This document shows, in pieces, positions 11,711-22,367 of a stretch of DNA of 64,000 bases. Numbering within the stretch: the stretch's first letter is position 1; every line of letters begins with the position of its first letter. Location: positions 170,808 through 234,807 of the forward strand of contig LUCM01003451.1 of NCBI GenBank assembly GCA_008360955.1. Reading direction: 5' to 3'. The stretch comes from Fasciolopsis buskii. Taxonomy: Eukaryota > Platyhelminthes > Trematoda > Plagiorchiida > Fasciolidae. Position numbers and translations under genes: made by a program. The notes under the pieces are model-generated. The model had not been told where the DNA came from. It saw nothing but the letters and a program-made list of their open reading frames with translations, and did not search any database.

Positions 11711-11800
11711 GTTGTATTTCGGCTACTGGCTCGTTATGTGTGCCTCTTTGAACCGGGATTCAAGGATAGTCATAAAGGCCTCAGGGTCCTCGGGGATAAA

Positions 11801-12239
11801 GTTTAGTATCTTCATATGCGTGCGTTACACCCCGGCTCACACTCTTCCTTGGACTGTATGCTGATATCTAAAAAGTGTTGCGGCGACGGGACAAAATTTG
11901 AATTGAGAGGAATTGACGTCCAATAAAAAACTGCGAATACGGTAGGGACGACAATTGTGATAAGTAGGAACTACGCATGAATGGGCTCACCAATTTCTAG
12001 AAGGAACACTTCTACGTGTGCGATCAGCGCTCGTCGGATGCAAAGACGGGAATATGGCTCACATGGTGCCAACCGCGTGCATTTGGGACCGGACAACGTA
12101 CAGAAACCGAACTTTGGCGCGCATCCAGGAAGTGTGTCGGTAGTTGTGAGTACGGTCACCGCGTGCGTCAAACGTACACTTAAACTAGAGATAGTCGGGG
12201 GATGGATAGATCATTACATTACTTCCAGCTAACTTTATT
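11801..12239. other. No recognisable feature
   Basis: Probably the 5' flank or LTR area of the gypsy remnant to the left, but no terminal repeat or primer binding site can be made out. Confidence 0.3.
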
Positions 12240-13300
12240 CTATCACCATCTCCTAGCACTTTCACATCATGAAACACGATAGCGATAAGGTTTTCGCTAA
12301 AGCATTTAGATGCAGAAGGAACGAGCGACCCCAGAACTGACTCCCGTAGGACTCCACTCGTCACCCTACCCTGAGCAATGCTCTGATTTTAGACCCTAAC
12401 ATTAGACATCTTGTTTCTAAGGCAATCCATTAGCCATTGCTGAGGGTGTCCGGATACTCGGGGCGTACCCAACGTTTGCAGCAGCAGACAGAGAATTATC
12501 GGGTCTAACGGTTTTTTTAATGTCTAGGTAGCACACCCGTCTAACTTTGTGGTTACTTTGTCCAAGAGGATTAACGGATTAGAGACACGATTCGCCTTTC
12601 AGAAACCCATGTTGGGCTCCTTCTAGCAGTTTACAACCGGCAATGAATATTTGCCCTCTTATCAATTTCTATGGGCACCTCCAGATTATACAGACCATGT
12701 TTACAGGATATTATTTACGGACCTGCGATTGTTTCCATCTCTTATATATGGTTACCACCGTTGCCAACTTCTCATCTGTTGGCAACTTACCCTGATTGTT
12801 AGTGGTTGAAGTAAACTGCATACACTGCTGCTGACAGTAGCAACTAGGGATTAGTAATTGCCGACTGTAAACAATCAGGGTCTTTTTATCTCGGATTTTC
12901 CTAACGGGTCTCTTCTGCGGTTGTTCTCAGTAGGTGGACACTGAAATCCATCGTACTTTACTTCCCTTGTCTTGGCAGTGAATGCTGTGAAAATGCGCAC
13001 ATAGAGCTGATCCGTTTCGGTGGTCGCACGCTCTAGTTCCACTATTGTTAGCTACATTTTTCGACTGCACGTATCTAGACTATCTCTTGAAATTTTCCTC
13101 TACTCATTTTGCTAAGGCTAATTCAAAAATATCCCTAGCCTTATGCTGGGTTTTTACCACGATGTTCTTAATTTCCCGATTTTCTCTCGAGACTCCTTCG
13201 CCCTTCACTCCCTGGTAAACCCTGTAATTTCTATCCCTTTTCTTAACTAATATGGCAGTTGCTAGTCAATACCAATCTGGCTTAGTCCTGTTCTCTCCAG
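12240..13300 (-). mobile_element. CR1-like LINE reverse transcriptase remnant, inactive
   Basis: Reading the minus strand in mixed frames gives a sequence of RT blocks. A linker resembling KARDIFELALAK is near 13140-13100. A block near 12790-12700 reads LPTDEKLATVV and ends in YPVNM, similar to LP-DWK-A-V and YRPVNM of CR1/Jockey elements. A HGFLKG-like fragment is near 12600, VCYLDIKK (palm A) near 12530, and VTSGVLRESVLGS (palm B, normally SGVPQGSVLGP) near 12370-12330. The reading frame is broken many times. No ends are visible. Confidence 0.6.
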
Positions 13301-14854
13301 TAGTACTAAGTTATTGTGTAGCTCACGGGAGTTAGCTTTGATTTTCTGCCGCATTATGTCTATGTCCACACTATCCTCCACTCAGTCTAATTCCGGTGCT
13401 TTAGCTGTTGGTTCACTAAGTTTCAGTTTGCCATCTCAGGGGATGAAGTAGCTCAAGCCGCGAGTTAACGTGATGTAAGTGTAGTCTTGCGCGGCAGAGT
13501 TGAGGCGTGCCTTTTATATTGGATCCCACTTAACAAATGTTTATACGCCGTAGGACCGCAGGGATCAGTCAGCTTGTGGAATGGTAACTATGTTAAGCTC
13601 AGCTAGTTTTTCATCTTCGCAAACGCTCCAACGGGCTTAAACGCCGATATAGAAAAGGACGAGTTCGATGACGGATTATTCACTCCTGTTCACAAGAACG
13701 AAATCTCCGATATTGTCGTGTTAGCAAGTGGTTTTAATGCATAGGTTGGAAGACTTAGTGCATCGGAAGCTTTTTTAGGTGAACGCTGTGCCCTGTCAAC
13801 TTAGCGTATAGACGATCGGGACGGGCGTTTCCAATTTTGCGCGGATAATTGTTTGTTCTTGTCTTGCACGAACTTCCAATACTATTCGGGTCGCACTCTA
13901 ACTCAACAGGTAGTCCGAGTCAGATCGACAACGTCGCAATAAGCTACCATTATCGCGGTTCTGTCCAGAATTGTAGATACCACTGGCCCGCGTACGGGGA
14001 ATCGGACTATGCAATAATTTTAATGCTATTTTCGCTGCACCCTAATGGCCATCGATGCAGAACACGAGGCTGATTGGGCGTCAAATGACTGTCTGACACG
14101 GCTGTTCGCCACAGTTATGACGTGTTAAGTAACGTGACCAGCAGCAGTGTAAACGAGCATTGGGATCAAATCAAGTGGCGACCCAGCAGGTCTCACCAGT
14201 GGTCCTAGATCCAATATCAATCAAAAACACTGGGACTGACAAGAATCGCTGAGCCTAATGGGACGACACCGCTAGGAGTCTAACTGTAAGATGGCGAATA
14301 ACATGCGACGATATCTACGGCGTAAAGTAGAAGTCATCCACAAGAAGGAGCGTGGAAACCGGCGGTCTAAGGTGACCGAAGAAATGGGAGAAATAACTGC
14401 TTCAGGCTACAGCCAAAGACTATTTAAACTAATATGGAACACCCGTGGGCGAAGAACTTCGGTTAGGGAATCTGTGTTCGATGGAAATGGGGAGCTGGTT
14501 TACGAAAAACAGCGAGCACTCGACCGTTAGGTTGAACATCTCCAGGAGCAGTCTAGCTGGACGCACACTAATTCGACGACCACAGCTGCGAACCTTTGGG
14601 AGTTGTCTCTTGACCCCACCTCTCTTCAAGTGAAAGGGAAGTAGAGACGAACCTTCGATTGCTGAGGCGGGGAAAACTGCGGTTTCTACCAGCTCCCTCC
14701 CGTTCTTTTCAAATTCGATGGAGATGCCCTCATTAAGACAGTCACATCCCTGCTCCGTGGTATCTGGAGAGAGGTGCGAAGTCAGTTATCATGCGGTGGG
14801 CCACCGGTTGTACCTACCGTCAATAATTGCACAAGCAGTGAGTGTAGCAACTTC

Positions 14855-15033
14855 TTTTATCTTTTGCTTCCTCTATTAATGAAATAACAGTGTACATCAT
14901 CTTTCAGAAAAGGGGGCCGCGGCTAACAGAGGGCTGCCGCGTAGAGAAGTTGACGGGTGGTGGGAGGATTCGAACCCGCGGCCTTCGCGCCCAAACGTCA
15001 TGAACTTATCTGCTTGGCCATCGCCGGCCCGAT
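14855..15033 (-). mobile_element. tRNA-derived SINE, copy 1 (minus)
   Basis: On the minus strand a tRNA-like head has a TGGCCAAGCAG A-box-like word and a perfect GGTTCGAATCC B box near 14980-14970. It is followed by a body with a GGCAGCCCTCTG word and a tail ending near AGCAAAAGATAAAAG. Three other copies in the window share the body and tail. It splits an RTE LINE: comparison with the copy at 29.88 kb shows LINE sequence resuming at CCGATAGTTACT (15027), about 20 LINE bases being replaced at the join. It is not a tRNA gene: the cloverleaf is not closed and the copy carries the SINE tail. Confidence 0.72.
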
Positions 15034-15358
15034 AGTTACTAAGGTCTTAGCTTGGATAATGCTGCGCCGTTTGACATCGGTTCACGACAATAACGTCCGC
15101 GAACTGCAGACCGGATTTCGTCCAGGCCGATGCTGCATCAACCAGATATTCACTCCTTGGCAGTTACTCGAAACGCGCCACGCACACCGCCGCCCCATAA
15201 TCGTGGTTTCCCTCGATCTGAAAGATGCCTTTGACTCAGTGGATAAAACAGCACTATTCCGTGTTCTCCATCGGCGTGATATAACAGGAAAGTTCCCGAA
15301 CCTGTTGCGAGCCTCGTACTTGCACACTTATGGCTGCGTAAGAGTATACGGTGTTTAA
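14957..15358 (+). pseudogene. RTE-like reverse transcriptase fragment (fingers to palm A)
   Basis: From residue 26 the frame reads PIVTKVLAWIMLRRLT, then LQTGFRPGRCCINQIF, then IIVVSLDLKDAFDSVDKTALFRVL. These are RT motif 1-2 (GFRPGR) and palm A, with the catalytic aspartate in the DLKDAFD block. The first 25 residues derive from the inserted SINE, not from the LINE. The frame ends at VRVYGV*, just before the conserved SSSF and GVRQGCPISP motifs, which are deleted here. Confidence 0.75.
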
Positions 15359-15699
15359 CAATTGTCTCCTGTTCGTCATGGGCAAGGTAGTAGGGATGCT
15401 CTAGAAGGTCTTCAGGACGTAGGTGTTAAACTGCCAAATAGTGAGAATTTGTGATGATGACGCAGACGACGTCGTGTGCCTGTTCGAATTTGCCGAGGAT
15501 GTGGAGCGTGCACTACACAGACTCGCGATGACTATAACTCCATTCGGCATGTGTGTTGCACCTTCAAACTTTAGCGTGCTGTCACAAGAATGGACGAGAG
15601 TAGGACCGAGCCTGATGCTAGATGGAGAATATTGTGGACCGTTTCAGTTACCTTGGCAGCTGCGTGTCGAGGAATCGTAGCGCGATGGTGTCCTATTCG

Positions 15700-15862
15700 C
15701 GTTTTTCTCACGGTGGCCAAGCGGATAAGGTCGTGGCGTTGATACGTGAAGGTCGCCAGTCAAATTCCTCACTTGACAGCCCTCTGCTGGCCGCGGCCCC
15801 CTTCTTGGAAAATGATGTACATTATTATTTCATTAAAAAGGAAGTAAAAGATAAAAGAGTGG
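15700..15862 (+). mobile_element. tRNA-derived SINE, copy 2 (plus)
   Basis: The plus strand shows a GGTGGCCAAGCGGATAAGG A-box region, a degraded B box (GTCGCCAGTCAAATTCC), then GACAGCCCTCTGCTGGCCGC and a tail with ATTTCATTAAAAAGGAAG followed by TAAAAGATAAAAG. It is inserted in the C-terminal domain of the same LINE that carries copy 1, in opposite orientation. Confidence 0.7.
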
Positions 15863-16010
15863 AAGGAGTCATGCGGAGGTCAACAGATGACGTGGCAACT
15901 TGGAATGAGAAAATGTACAGAAAACTTAGATAAAGTAAGTGTCTCCCACCTTCATCGTTGGAGTCCGGAATACCCGTTTATGCTTCTGCATAAAATAAAT
16001 TTGGGGCTAT

Positions 16011-17059
16011 CACGTAGTTTTTCGTTTGTGTTTTTTTGTGGTATTCAGGATTCTGTGCGCTTCCAGCGTTCATCCACAGTTTGAATACGGTGACCACGCT
16101 ATGTTCCCTTGCATGTCAACTGATTGTGTTTGGCGCTATGCTACACGGCCGGTCGACGGGGACCCAATGGAGTGAAAACCAATTATTCTCCCGCTTTCAG
16201 GTCATCTGCCAAGGAGAACGACTTCAATTTGGGGCTGACTCTGCTTCTTTGGTTGGAAAGGACAGCGAGGTTGGTAATAAATGCGGTCACGACGAACACA
16301 TGATGGGAGTGTGAGAATTCGCAGACCGGTAGGCGAGGTGCTGCTGGAGGCCTGGGTGACGGGGCGTACATGGGATTTTTCCTCCCACTCTCTTTCAGAA
16401 AATTAAAATGAAGTCTCACAGTATAACGAGAGTGCAAGGCCAAGCCCATAAACCCCTGATTTGTGAATGTAGACCTATAGTTGAATTTTTGGACTTGCTG
16501 GGGAATGAACTTGCTCAAGCACGAGGCTTTGCTAGGTGAAATGTTTCCTGAGAATGACGTTACTTCTCGGCTCGTTGATAGAGAAACCCAAATAGCAAAA
16601 CAAGCAGTTTCCCTTGAGTGCCACTCAATGAAAATCCCTAGATTATGAATTGTCTTTAATTGGGTTTCTGTTTAACTGCTCTATAATCATTGTTTGTAAT
16701 GAAAGTTTTAGTTTGTCGGTTGTTGTGTGCGAAAAGTGCTTACTGCGCTTGTGCAGATTGGCGCGTCAGCAAAAGGGAAAACTTTTTAATCTAAAAAGGA
16801 TCTCTTGGTGAGTATTTTTGTCTTTTACTAGACGTCGTAAGCCTTTATCTCATTTCTGTTAGAATACTCTAACATGAAGATCTTCAATCTTCAAGAATGA
16901 GGTTCTTTGAAACACTGCAGAAAATAAGATTACGGCTTTTGCTGCTACCTAGTTATGAGGTCGCTCGATTTATTCCCGGATCTGCGTTTGTTGTTCTCTT
17001 CTGTCGACGAAGTGGGGAAAATATTGATTCCTCACTGAATAATGCGACAGATTTCAGCC
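16011..17059. other. No recognisable feature
   Basis: Short frames without known motifs. The minus-strand frame at 16518-16183 is not recognised. Confidence 0.3.
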
Positions 17060-17830
17060 TTCACTGTCAGTATCGTGCATACTTGTCACTAATCTGATGA
17101 CGACACGTCAAACTCTTCCATTCTCTTACTTCGGCACCCTTGCAAGGGAATGTTGTTGGTTGTCCATACTGCGATCTGAGAGAACGTCTGCGGAATGTAG
17201 CACTGTCTGCCTGCTGAGACAGTCGATCTGACGACCGACCTATGGCTCCCAAAATCCTCTGCGCCCAGACGCAGACCGTGTCGATATATCCTCAGTAAAG
17301 AGGATAGCATCACCCTTAGATCCTTCCCACATGCAGATATGCAGAGATGGGCGCTGACTTCACTGTTCACACCAAATTCATCAGGGTGACCGATGCGCAT
17401 ATGAATAAGCTTTGTGATGTTCACGGGCAAGAATGACCTCTCGAACCACCTGACCATTTCACCGAAGCCTGTTTGAAACTTTAACGGACCTGCCTTCGAC
17501 CAAATCTTGGCAAAAGTCCAGAGCCATTGGCTTAGAGTAAACATGAGGATTTGCGCACAAATAAAGGCCCCAGAACTGAGCCTTGAAGGACTTCAATAAA
17601 CGTAGAAAACCAGGGTGGAAAGGTATATACAGCTCTCACTACGGAAGATCTACCGACCACAAAATCGCAAGGCAAACTTCCCAGTGGGTCCAGTACTTCT
17701 ATGGCGTTCAGATTCATAACCCGGCTTTGGTGACAGACCTCGTCAAAGGTCTTCTGAATCCCGCAGAAACGACGTCGATTGAATTACATGATATTTTCCC
17801 ATCAGACCAGCTGTCGTAAGCGACCAAGAG
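17060..17830 (-). mobile_element. CR1-like LINE reverse transcriptase remnant
   Basis: Two minus-strand frames hold adjoining RT motifs. The frame at 17717-17532 reads SVVRAVYTFPPWFSTF and EVLQGSVLGPLF, palm B of CR1/Jockey RT (usual GVPQGSVLGPLLF). The frame at 17544-17089 continues with LKFQTGFGEMVRWFER, LPVNITK and HMRIGHP, the primer-grip and thumb region (L-LN--K----G---). The catalytic A/FADD box between them is degraded (WTFAKIWS at the expected place). The right part up to 17830 holds a decayed upstream segment. Dead copy. Confidence 0.7.
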
Positions 17831-18279
17831 ATGGGAGAAACACGATTTGTTTCTAGAGACTATGCTGTGGACACAGGAGACTTTACAATATGCTCATGCG
17901 CACTAGAGGACACCAGTCGTTCCATGATCTTATCCATCGCTGATGAACGACTGACAGCTCAAAAGAAGAAATTTGTGACCGTCGTTGAACGAAGAAAACC
18001 CGTAGACCACGACAGAGAATCTGGGATAAAGGCAGAGTCGGGACGTCAGGTAGCTCACGGAGGAACGGTAGTTGAGCGCTGTTCGGACCCGTGTATTATT
18101 TTCCCTTAGTTTGCCGCACTACTGCTCTAGTTTCACTCTCAGTTAGCAATGGAAATATCAGCAGTGGTTGGTTATGCTGGGATTTTATGGCCAAAGACGG
18201 ACTAATGATGTATCGGTGAATCGTACACAACGCAAACCAGACTCTCGAGGTACGTAGCTCCGTTTGGGAGATGTACTGC
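17831..18279. other. No recognisable feature
   Basis: Short frames with no known motif between two LINE fragments. Confidence 0.3.
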
Positions 18280-19204
18280 ACCGTCAAACTTTAAACTAGT
18301 GTTACAGGACTGGACGACAGTAGTCCCGAACCTAATACTGGATGGAGAGAAACTCGCGATTGTGGACCGTTCCACTTACCTTGGTAGCTGCGTGTCGAAC
18401 GATGGTAGCCCGGCAGTTGAGGCAAACGCGTGCATCAAAGGCTCGAGGGGCTTATGCTGAACTGAGCCACTTGTGGTGTCGGCCTGATATTTCACTGAAG
18501 TTGAAAGGTTGTGTACTGTGCCGCAGTGCGCTCGGTTCTGTCGTACGGTTGCGAGACATGGAGTATGCGTGTGGGAACTGTTCGTCCGTTAGAGGTTTTC
18601 GACCACCGATGTCTACGTAGTACGGCTAGGATTGGATGGAGTGACCGGGAGAGTAATGTAGAGGTCAGGACTCTAGTACTAGGCACCACTTCTGAGAATA
18701 CCTTGTATCAGCATATGAAACTCAGTAGACTACTATGGTTGGGTTACGTGTTGCGTATGTCGAACACTCGTCTACCGTATCGCGGCCTGTTTTATGTTCC
18801 TGTCAAGGAATGGGAGAAACCACCTGAAGGTCAACAGATGATGTGGAAACGTGGAACAAGGAAATATGCAGCGAACCTAGGTAGAGTAAGTGTCTCGCGT
18901 CCTCGTGGTTGGGTCCAAATGGCTCGTCAACTAGCTGGCTGGAGACACTGAATGATATGGCAGTGAACCGTGAACAGTGGTGATCGTGTTGTGATTTTTT
19001 TTCGAATCAGAATGATTGAAAGAGTGCGTTTGTACAGTTAAACTATATGCCTTATGTTTGCTACCGCACTACTCGTATCTTTTCTCGCCTGTGTATGTTC
19101 ACCCCTTGTATATTCACCTTTTTGTAGATGCATGTAACCGCGAAGAAAAGGCAGCGGTCAGTGAAGCTAGGGTTGCTGTTTAACGCTGGATAATGATGAT
19201 GATT
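18280..19204 (+). mobile_element. RTE-like LINE subfamily 1, 3' end
   Basis: From about 18285 the plus strand encodes the block equivalent to LQDWTTAAPTLILDGEQ and FTYLGSCVSNDGS, with frameshifts. From 18511 to 18951 a clean frame follows with [45 protein letters not shown] and [18 protein letters not shown], ending in ARQLAGWRH. The 3' untranslated region closes with GATGATGAT near 19190-19204. The substitution pattern ([17 protein letters not shown]) links it with the copies at 30.0 and 46.3 kb as a distinct sub-branch. Confidence 0.78.
18511..18951 (+). pseudogene. LINE ORF C-terminal domain, 146-residue open remnant
   Basis: Open frame covering the conserved C-terminal domain ([44 protein letters not shown]). 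The upstream part of the same domain is in another frame, so the methionine is not a real start. Same domain as the 230-residue frame on the minus strand at 9.0-9.7 kb. Confidence 0.7.
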
Positions 19205-19445
19205 GAAGGATATGGTAGCAAACCATGAACAACGGCGATCCAGTTGTCAATTTTTCATTGACTCAGGGTGATTGCGGATACCTGCGTTTGCATAGTTTGT
19301 CTGCATTCTACGTGTTGACTACTAGGGCACTCTTCTTTACCCACCATGTGTAAGCCCACTCCCTGTCCTCGTGACATGTTCATTCCTGGGAGGAAGACAG
19401 CGGTCAGTGGGACCGGCCCTGTTGTTTAGCGATGGATGGTCATGA
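19205..19445 (+). mobile_element. Second LINE 3' end placed directly after the first
   Basis: Sequence beginning with GAAGGATATGGTAGCAAACC and ending near CAGCGGTCAGTGGGACC plus GATGGATGGTCATGAT repeats, in diverged form, the 3' untranslated region just passed at 18955-19204. It has no coding part. It is either a nested very short RTE insertion or a tandem 3' end. Confidence 0.6.
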
Positions 19446-19731
19446 TAAGCCCATCCTTGCTGAATAAAAATATTTCTCCTGAGACTCCATTGCACCTATC
19501 TTGCGTGAGGAATGTAGTTGCCCGCGTTTCTGGTATTGCTATTACTTCCGCCCTGGTCTCATCGGCCAATATAATGAGTTCCATTTACGTGTTTCTAATG
19601 CTGCAGGCGTTTATGCATGTTGCTACTAGGTCCTTACCTACATGGTCTCTAAACCTAGCCTTGGTATTTCTAATGACGTACCCGAGTAGTCCCCGCATTT
19701 TCTCTGGAAGCTCCATGCACTTCTTGCTTAG

Positions 19732-20155
19732 TTGCTCCAAATGTCTCAGCATGATGGTGGGGATCCAAGTCGGCTGCCCACCCTGATTGCCTTTCGAACT
19801 GCTTCCGTGCATCTCAAATAGTCATTACATTTTCGTCGGTTCCCACTGAAGTGCAAGGGCGAAGACGAGTGCCTTGTGCCTTTCACCTGGTTGGCTGGCC
19901 CGTGGTAATTGCTCTAGGGGAGCTGGCTTAACCCTATTCCAACCAGACCACGGGCAACATGAAAAGCGTGTGATTGTGTGCACACCGGCATCTGTGGCAG
20001 ACGGGTGTACTTAGCATCCAGGATGTCTAGCCCCATCCCAAGTGCTCATGATCTGGGCAATTAGTCATTGGTCCCTAGGGGGTTACGTGATCCTCAGATC
20101 ATCCTACTGCATTGTGTTAGGTCGTTTGGTCAAATGCTCGGGATTTGAATCTGAC
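19732..20155. repeat. Unclassified repeat unit A (partial)
   Basis: First of three near-identical copies. It starts at AGTTGCTCCAAATG and contains CATCTCAAATAGTCATTACA, CCAGGATGTCTAGCCCCATC and GCATTGTGTTAGGTCG. It is cut at about 20150, where unit B begins again from the CTTCGTGCATCTC word. No protein or RNA structure is evident. A diverged copy of the CAGGATGTCTAGCCCCATC part lies near 44115. Confidence 0.8.
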
Positions 20156-20764
20156 CTGCTTCGTGCATCTCAAATAGTCATTACATTTTCGTCGGTTCCC
20201 ACTGAAGTGCAAGGGCGAAGACGAGTGCCTTGTGCCTTTCACCTGGTTGGTGGCCGTGGTAAATTGCTCTAGGGGAGCTGGCTTAACCCTATTCCAACCA
20301 GACCACGGGCAACATGAAAAGCGTGTGATTGTGTGCACACCGGCATCTGTGGCAGACGGGTGTACTTAGCATCCAGGATGTCTAGCCCCATCCCAAGTGC
20401 TCAATGATCTGGGCAATTAGTCATTGGTCCCTAGGGGTTACGTGATCCTCAGATCATCCTACTGCATTGTGTTAGGTCGTTTGGTCAAATGCTCGGATTT
20501 GATAAGCCGACCCCTCTACTGCGGTTTGGGCAACCGGGTAGTATGAAGCTCACAGGAATCATGGTTCCCGGTGGATAGCGATGGTTTAGAGATTGGGAAT
20601 GGAGGAACTAGCAAGTATAGTGAACTCCGTGCATTGCTTCTTTTCCCCTGTTTCTCGCTTATTACTTTCGTCCCTCGCCATGTTTTCTAATGGCACATGA
20701 TATGTACATAGATTTGAGCAATATGTGTGCACAAGTTTGCTTTTTTATGACATGCTTGGACGCG
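20156..20764. repeat. Unclassified repeat unit B (left of the N gap)
   Basis: Repeats unit A with a few single-base differences (for example GGTTGGTGGCCGTGG against GGTTGGCTGGCCCGTGG). It continues through a GGTTTGGGCAACCGGGTAG block to GACATGCTTGGA, where the assembly gap begins. Confidence 0.85.
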
Positions 20765-21512
20765 NNNNNNNNNNNNNNNNNNNNNNNNNNNNNNNNNNNN
20801 NNNNNNNNNNNNNNNNNNNNNNNNNNNNNNNNNNNNNNNNNNNNNNNNNNNNNNNNNNNNNNNNNNNNNNNNNNNNNNNNNNNNNNNNNNNNNNNNNNNN
20901 NNNNNNNNNNNNNNNNNNNNNNNNNNNNNNNNNNNNNNNNNNNNNNNNNNNNNNNNNNNNNNNNNNNNNNNNNNNNNNNNNNNNNNNNNNNNNNNNNNNN
21001 NNNNNNNNNNNNNNNNNNNNNNNNNNNNNNNNNNNNNNNNNNNNNNNNNNNNNNNNNNNNNNNNNNNNNNNNNNNNNNNNNNNNNNNNNNNNNNNNNNNN
21101 NNNNNNNNNNNNNNNNNNNNNNNNNNNNNNNNNNNNNNNNNNNNNNNNNNNNNNNNNNNNNNNNNNNNNNNNNNNNNNNNNNNNNNNNNNNNNNNNNNNN
21201 NNNNNNNNNNNNNNNNNNNNNNNNNNNNNNNNNNNNNNNNNNNNNNNNNNNNNNNNNNNNNNNNNNNNNNNNNNNNNNNNNNNNNNNNNNNNNNNNNNNN
21301 NNNNNNNNNNNNNNNNNNNNNNNNNNNNNNNNNNNNNNNNNNNNNNNNNNNNNNNNNNNNNNNNNNNNNNNNNNNNNNNNNNNNNNNNNNNNNNNNNNNN
21401 NNNNNNNNNNNNNNNNNNNNNNNNNNNNNNNNNNNNNNNNNNNNNNNNNNNNNNNNNNNNNNNNNNNNNNNNNNNNNNNNNNNNNNNNNNNNNNNNNNNN
21501 NNNNNNNNNNNN
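20765..21512. other. Assembly gap, 748 N
   Basis: Undetermined bases. All frames reported across it are artefacts. In unit C (22265-22290) the sequences flanking this gap lie side by side with only about three bases between them. Confidence 0.98.
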
Positions 21513-22367
21513 TGAATGGAGTAGAAGGAATGTCCCATAGCCACTAGGGCCCACTATACAAGCGGGGAGTGGAACCAGCAACATTGACCCTGAAAATTAG
21601 TTGCTCCAAATGCCTCAGCATGATGGTGGGGATCCGAGTCGGCTGCTCACCCTGATTGCCTTTCGAACTGCTTCCGTGCATCTCAAATAGTCATTACATT
21701 TTCGTCGGTTCCCACTGAAGTGCAAGGGCGAAGACGAGTGCCTTGTGCCTTTCACCTGGTTGGCTGGCCCGTGGTAATTGCTCTAGGGGAGCTGGCTTAA
21801 CCCTATTCCAACCAGACCACGGGCAACATGAAAAGCGTGTGATTGTGTGCACACCGGCATCTGTGGCAGACGGGTGTACTTAGCATCCAGGATGTCTAGC
21901 CCCATCCCAAGTGCTCATGATCTGGGCAATTAGTCATTGGTCCCTAGGGGGTTACGTGATCCTCAGATCATCCTACTGCATTGTGTTAGGTCGTTTGGTC
22001 AAATGCTCGGGATTTGAATCTAAGCCGACCCTCTACTGCGGTTTGGGCAACCGGGTAGTATGAAGCTCACAGGAATCATGGTTCCCGGTGGATAGCGATG
22101 GTTTAGAGATTGGGAATGGAGGAACTAGCAAGTATAGTGAACTCCGTGCATTGCTTCTTTTCCCCTGTTTCTCGCTTATTACTTTCGTCCCTCGCCATGT
22201 TTCTAATGGCACATGATATGTACATAGATTTGAGCAATATGTGTGCACAATGTTGCTTTTTTATGACATGCTTGGAGCATGAATGGAGTAGAAGGAATGT
22301 CCCATAGCCACTAGGGCCCACTATACAAGCGGGGAGTGGAACCAGCAACATTGACCCTGAAAATTAG
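21513..22367. repeat. Unclassified repeat: end of unit B (21513-21597) and complete unit C (21598-22367)
   Basis: The last 85 bases of unit B follow the gap, then unit C runs without interruption for about 770 bases, from AGTTGCTCCAAATGCC to CATTGACCCTGAAAATTAG. Unit C is the best reference copy. Its identity to unit B is very high, so the duplication is recent or an assembly product. Confidence 0.82.

Larger units (their letters stand above)
9830..11800 (-). mobile_element. CsRn1-like Ty3/gypsy LTR retrotransposon remnant (gag, protease, RT), truncated
   Basis: Gag, protease and reverse transcriptase pieces follow in the normal order on the minus strand. Gag is at about 11710-11468 (blocks RDIIMRPS, NSYEVLRD and SQLLRRIRS). 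A CYYRRLCPQARNCQQRCDFC motif lies near 11110-11050, which is the CHCC-like gag Cys motif of the CsRn1 group first described in Clonorchis. The protease motif LLVDKGAQVS lies near 10910-10880. RT runs from about 10660 to 9836. RNase H and integrase are not recognisable, and the remnant ends about 120 bases from the 5' edge of the LINE at 8795-9715. No long terminal repeats are seen. Several frame changes and stops make it non-functional. Confidence 0.75.
13540..16010 (+). mobile_element. RTE-like LINE subfamily 1, broken by two SINE insertions and a deletion
   Basis: The element starts near 13550 with the endonuclease segment that in the copy at 40.1 kb encodes RLQGSVGV. Endonuclease pieces follow to 14075, and a linker runs at 14290-14640 (open frame 14291-14530 with RRYLRRKVEVIHKKE and RLFKLIWNTRGRRTS). 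The RT fingers and palm A are at 15034-15358. A SINE sits at 14855-15033 between the linker and the RT. After 15360 an internal deletion joins the RT to the LQDVGVKLPN and YADD-like region (DADDVVCLFEFAED, 15460-15500). A second SINE at 15700-15862 lies before the C-terminal block (MTWQLGMRKCTENL). Stops and insertions make it dead. Confidence 0.75.

Noticed and set aside
14930..15040. A tRNA gene on the minus strand
   Set aside because: A and B boxes are present but no closed cloverleaf can be drawn, and the sequence continues into the body and tail of a SINE found in three other places.
20687..21584. Four long open frames across the N gap
   Set aside because: They consist almost entirely of undetermined bases and have no biological meaning.
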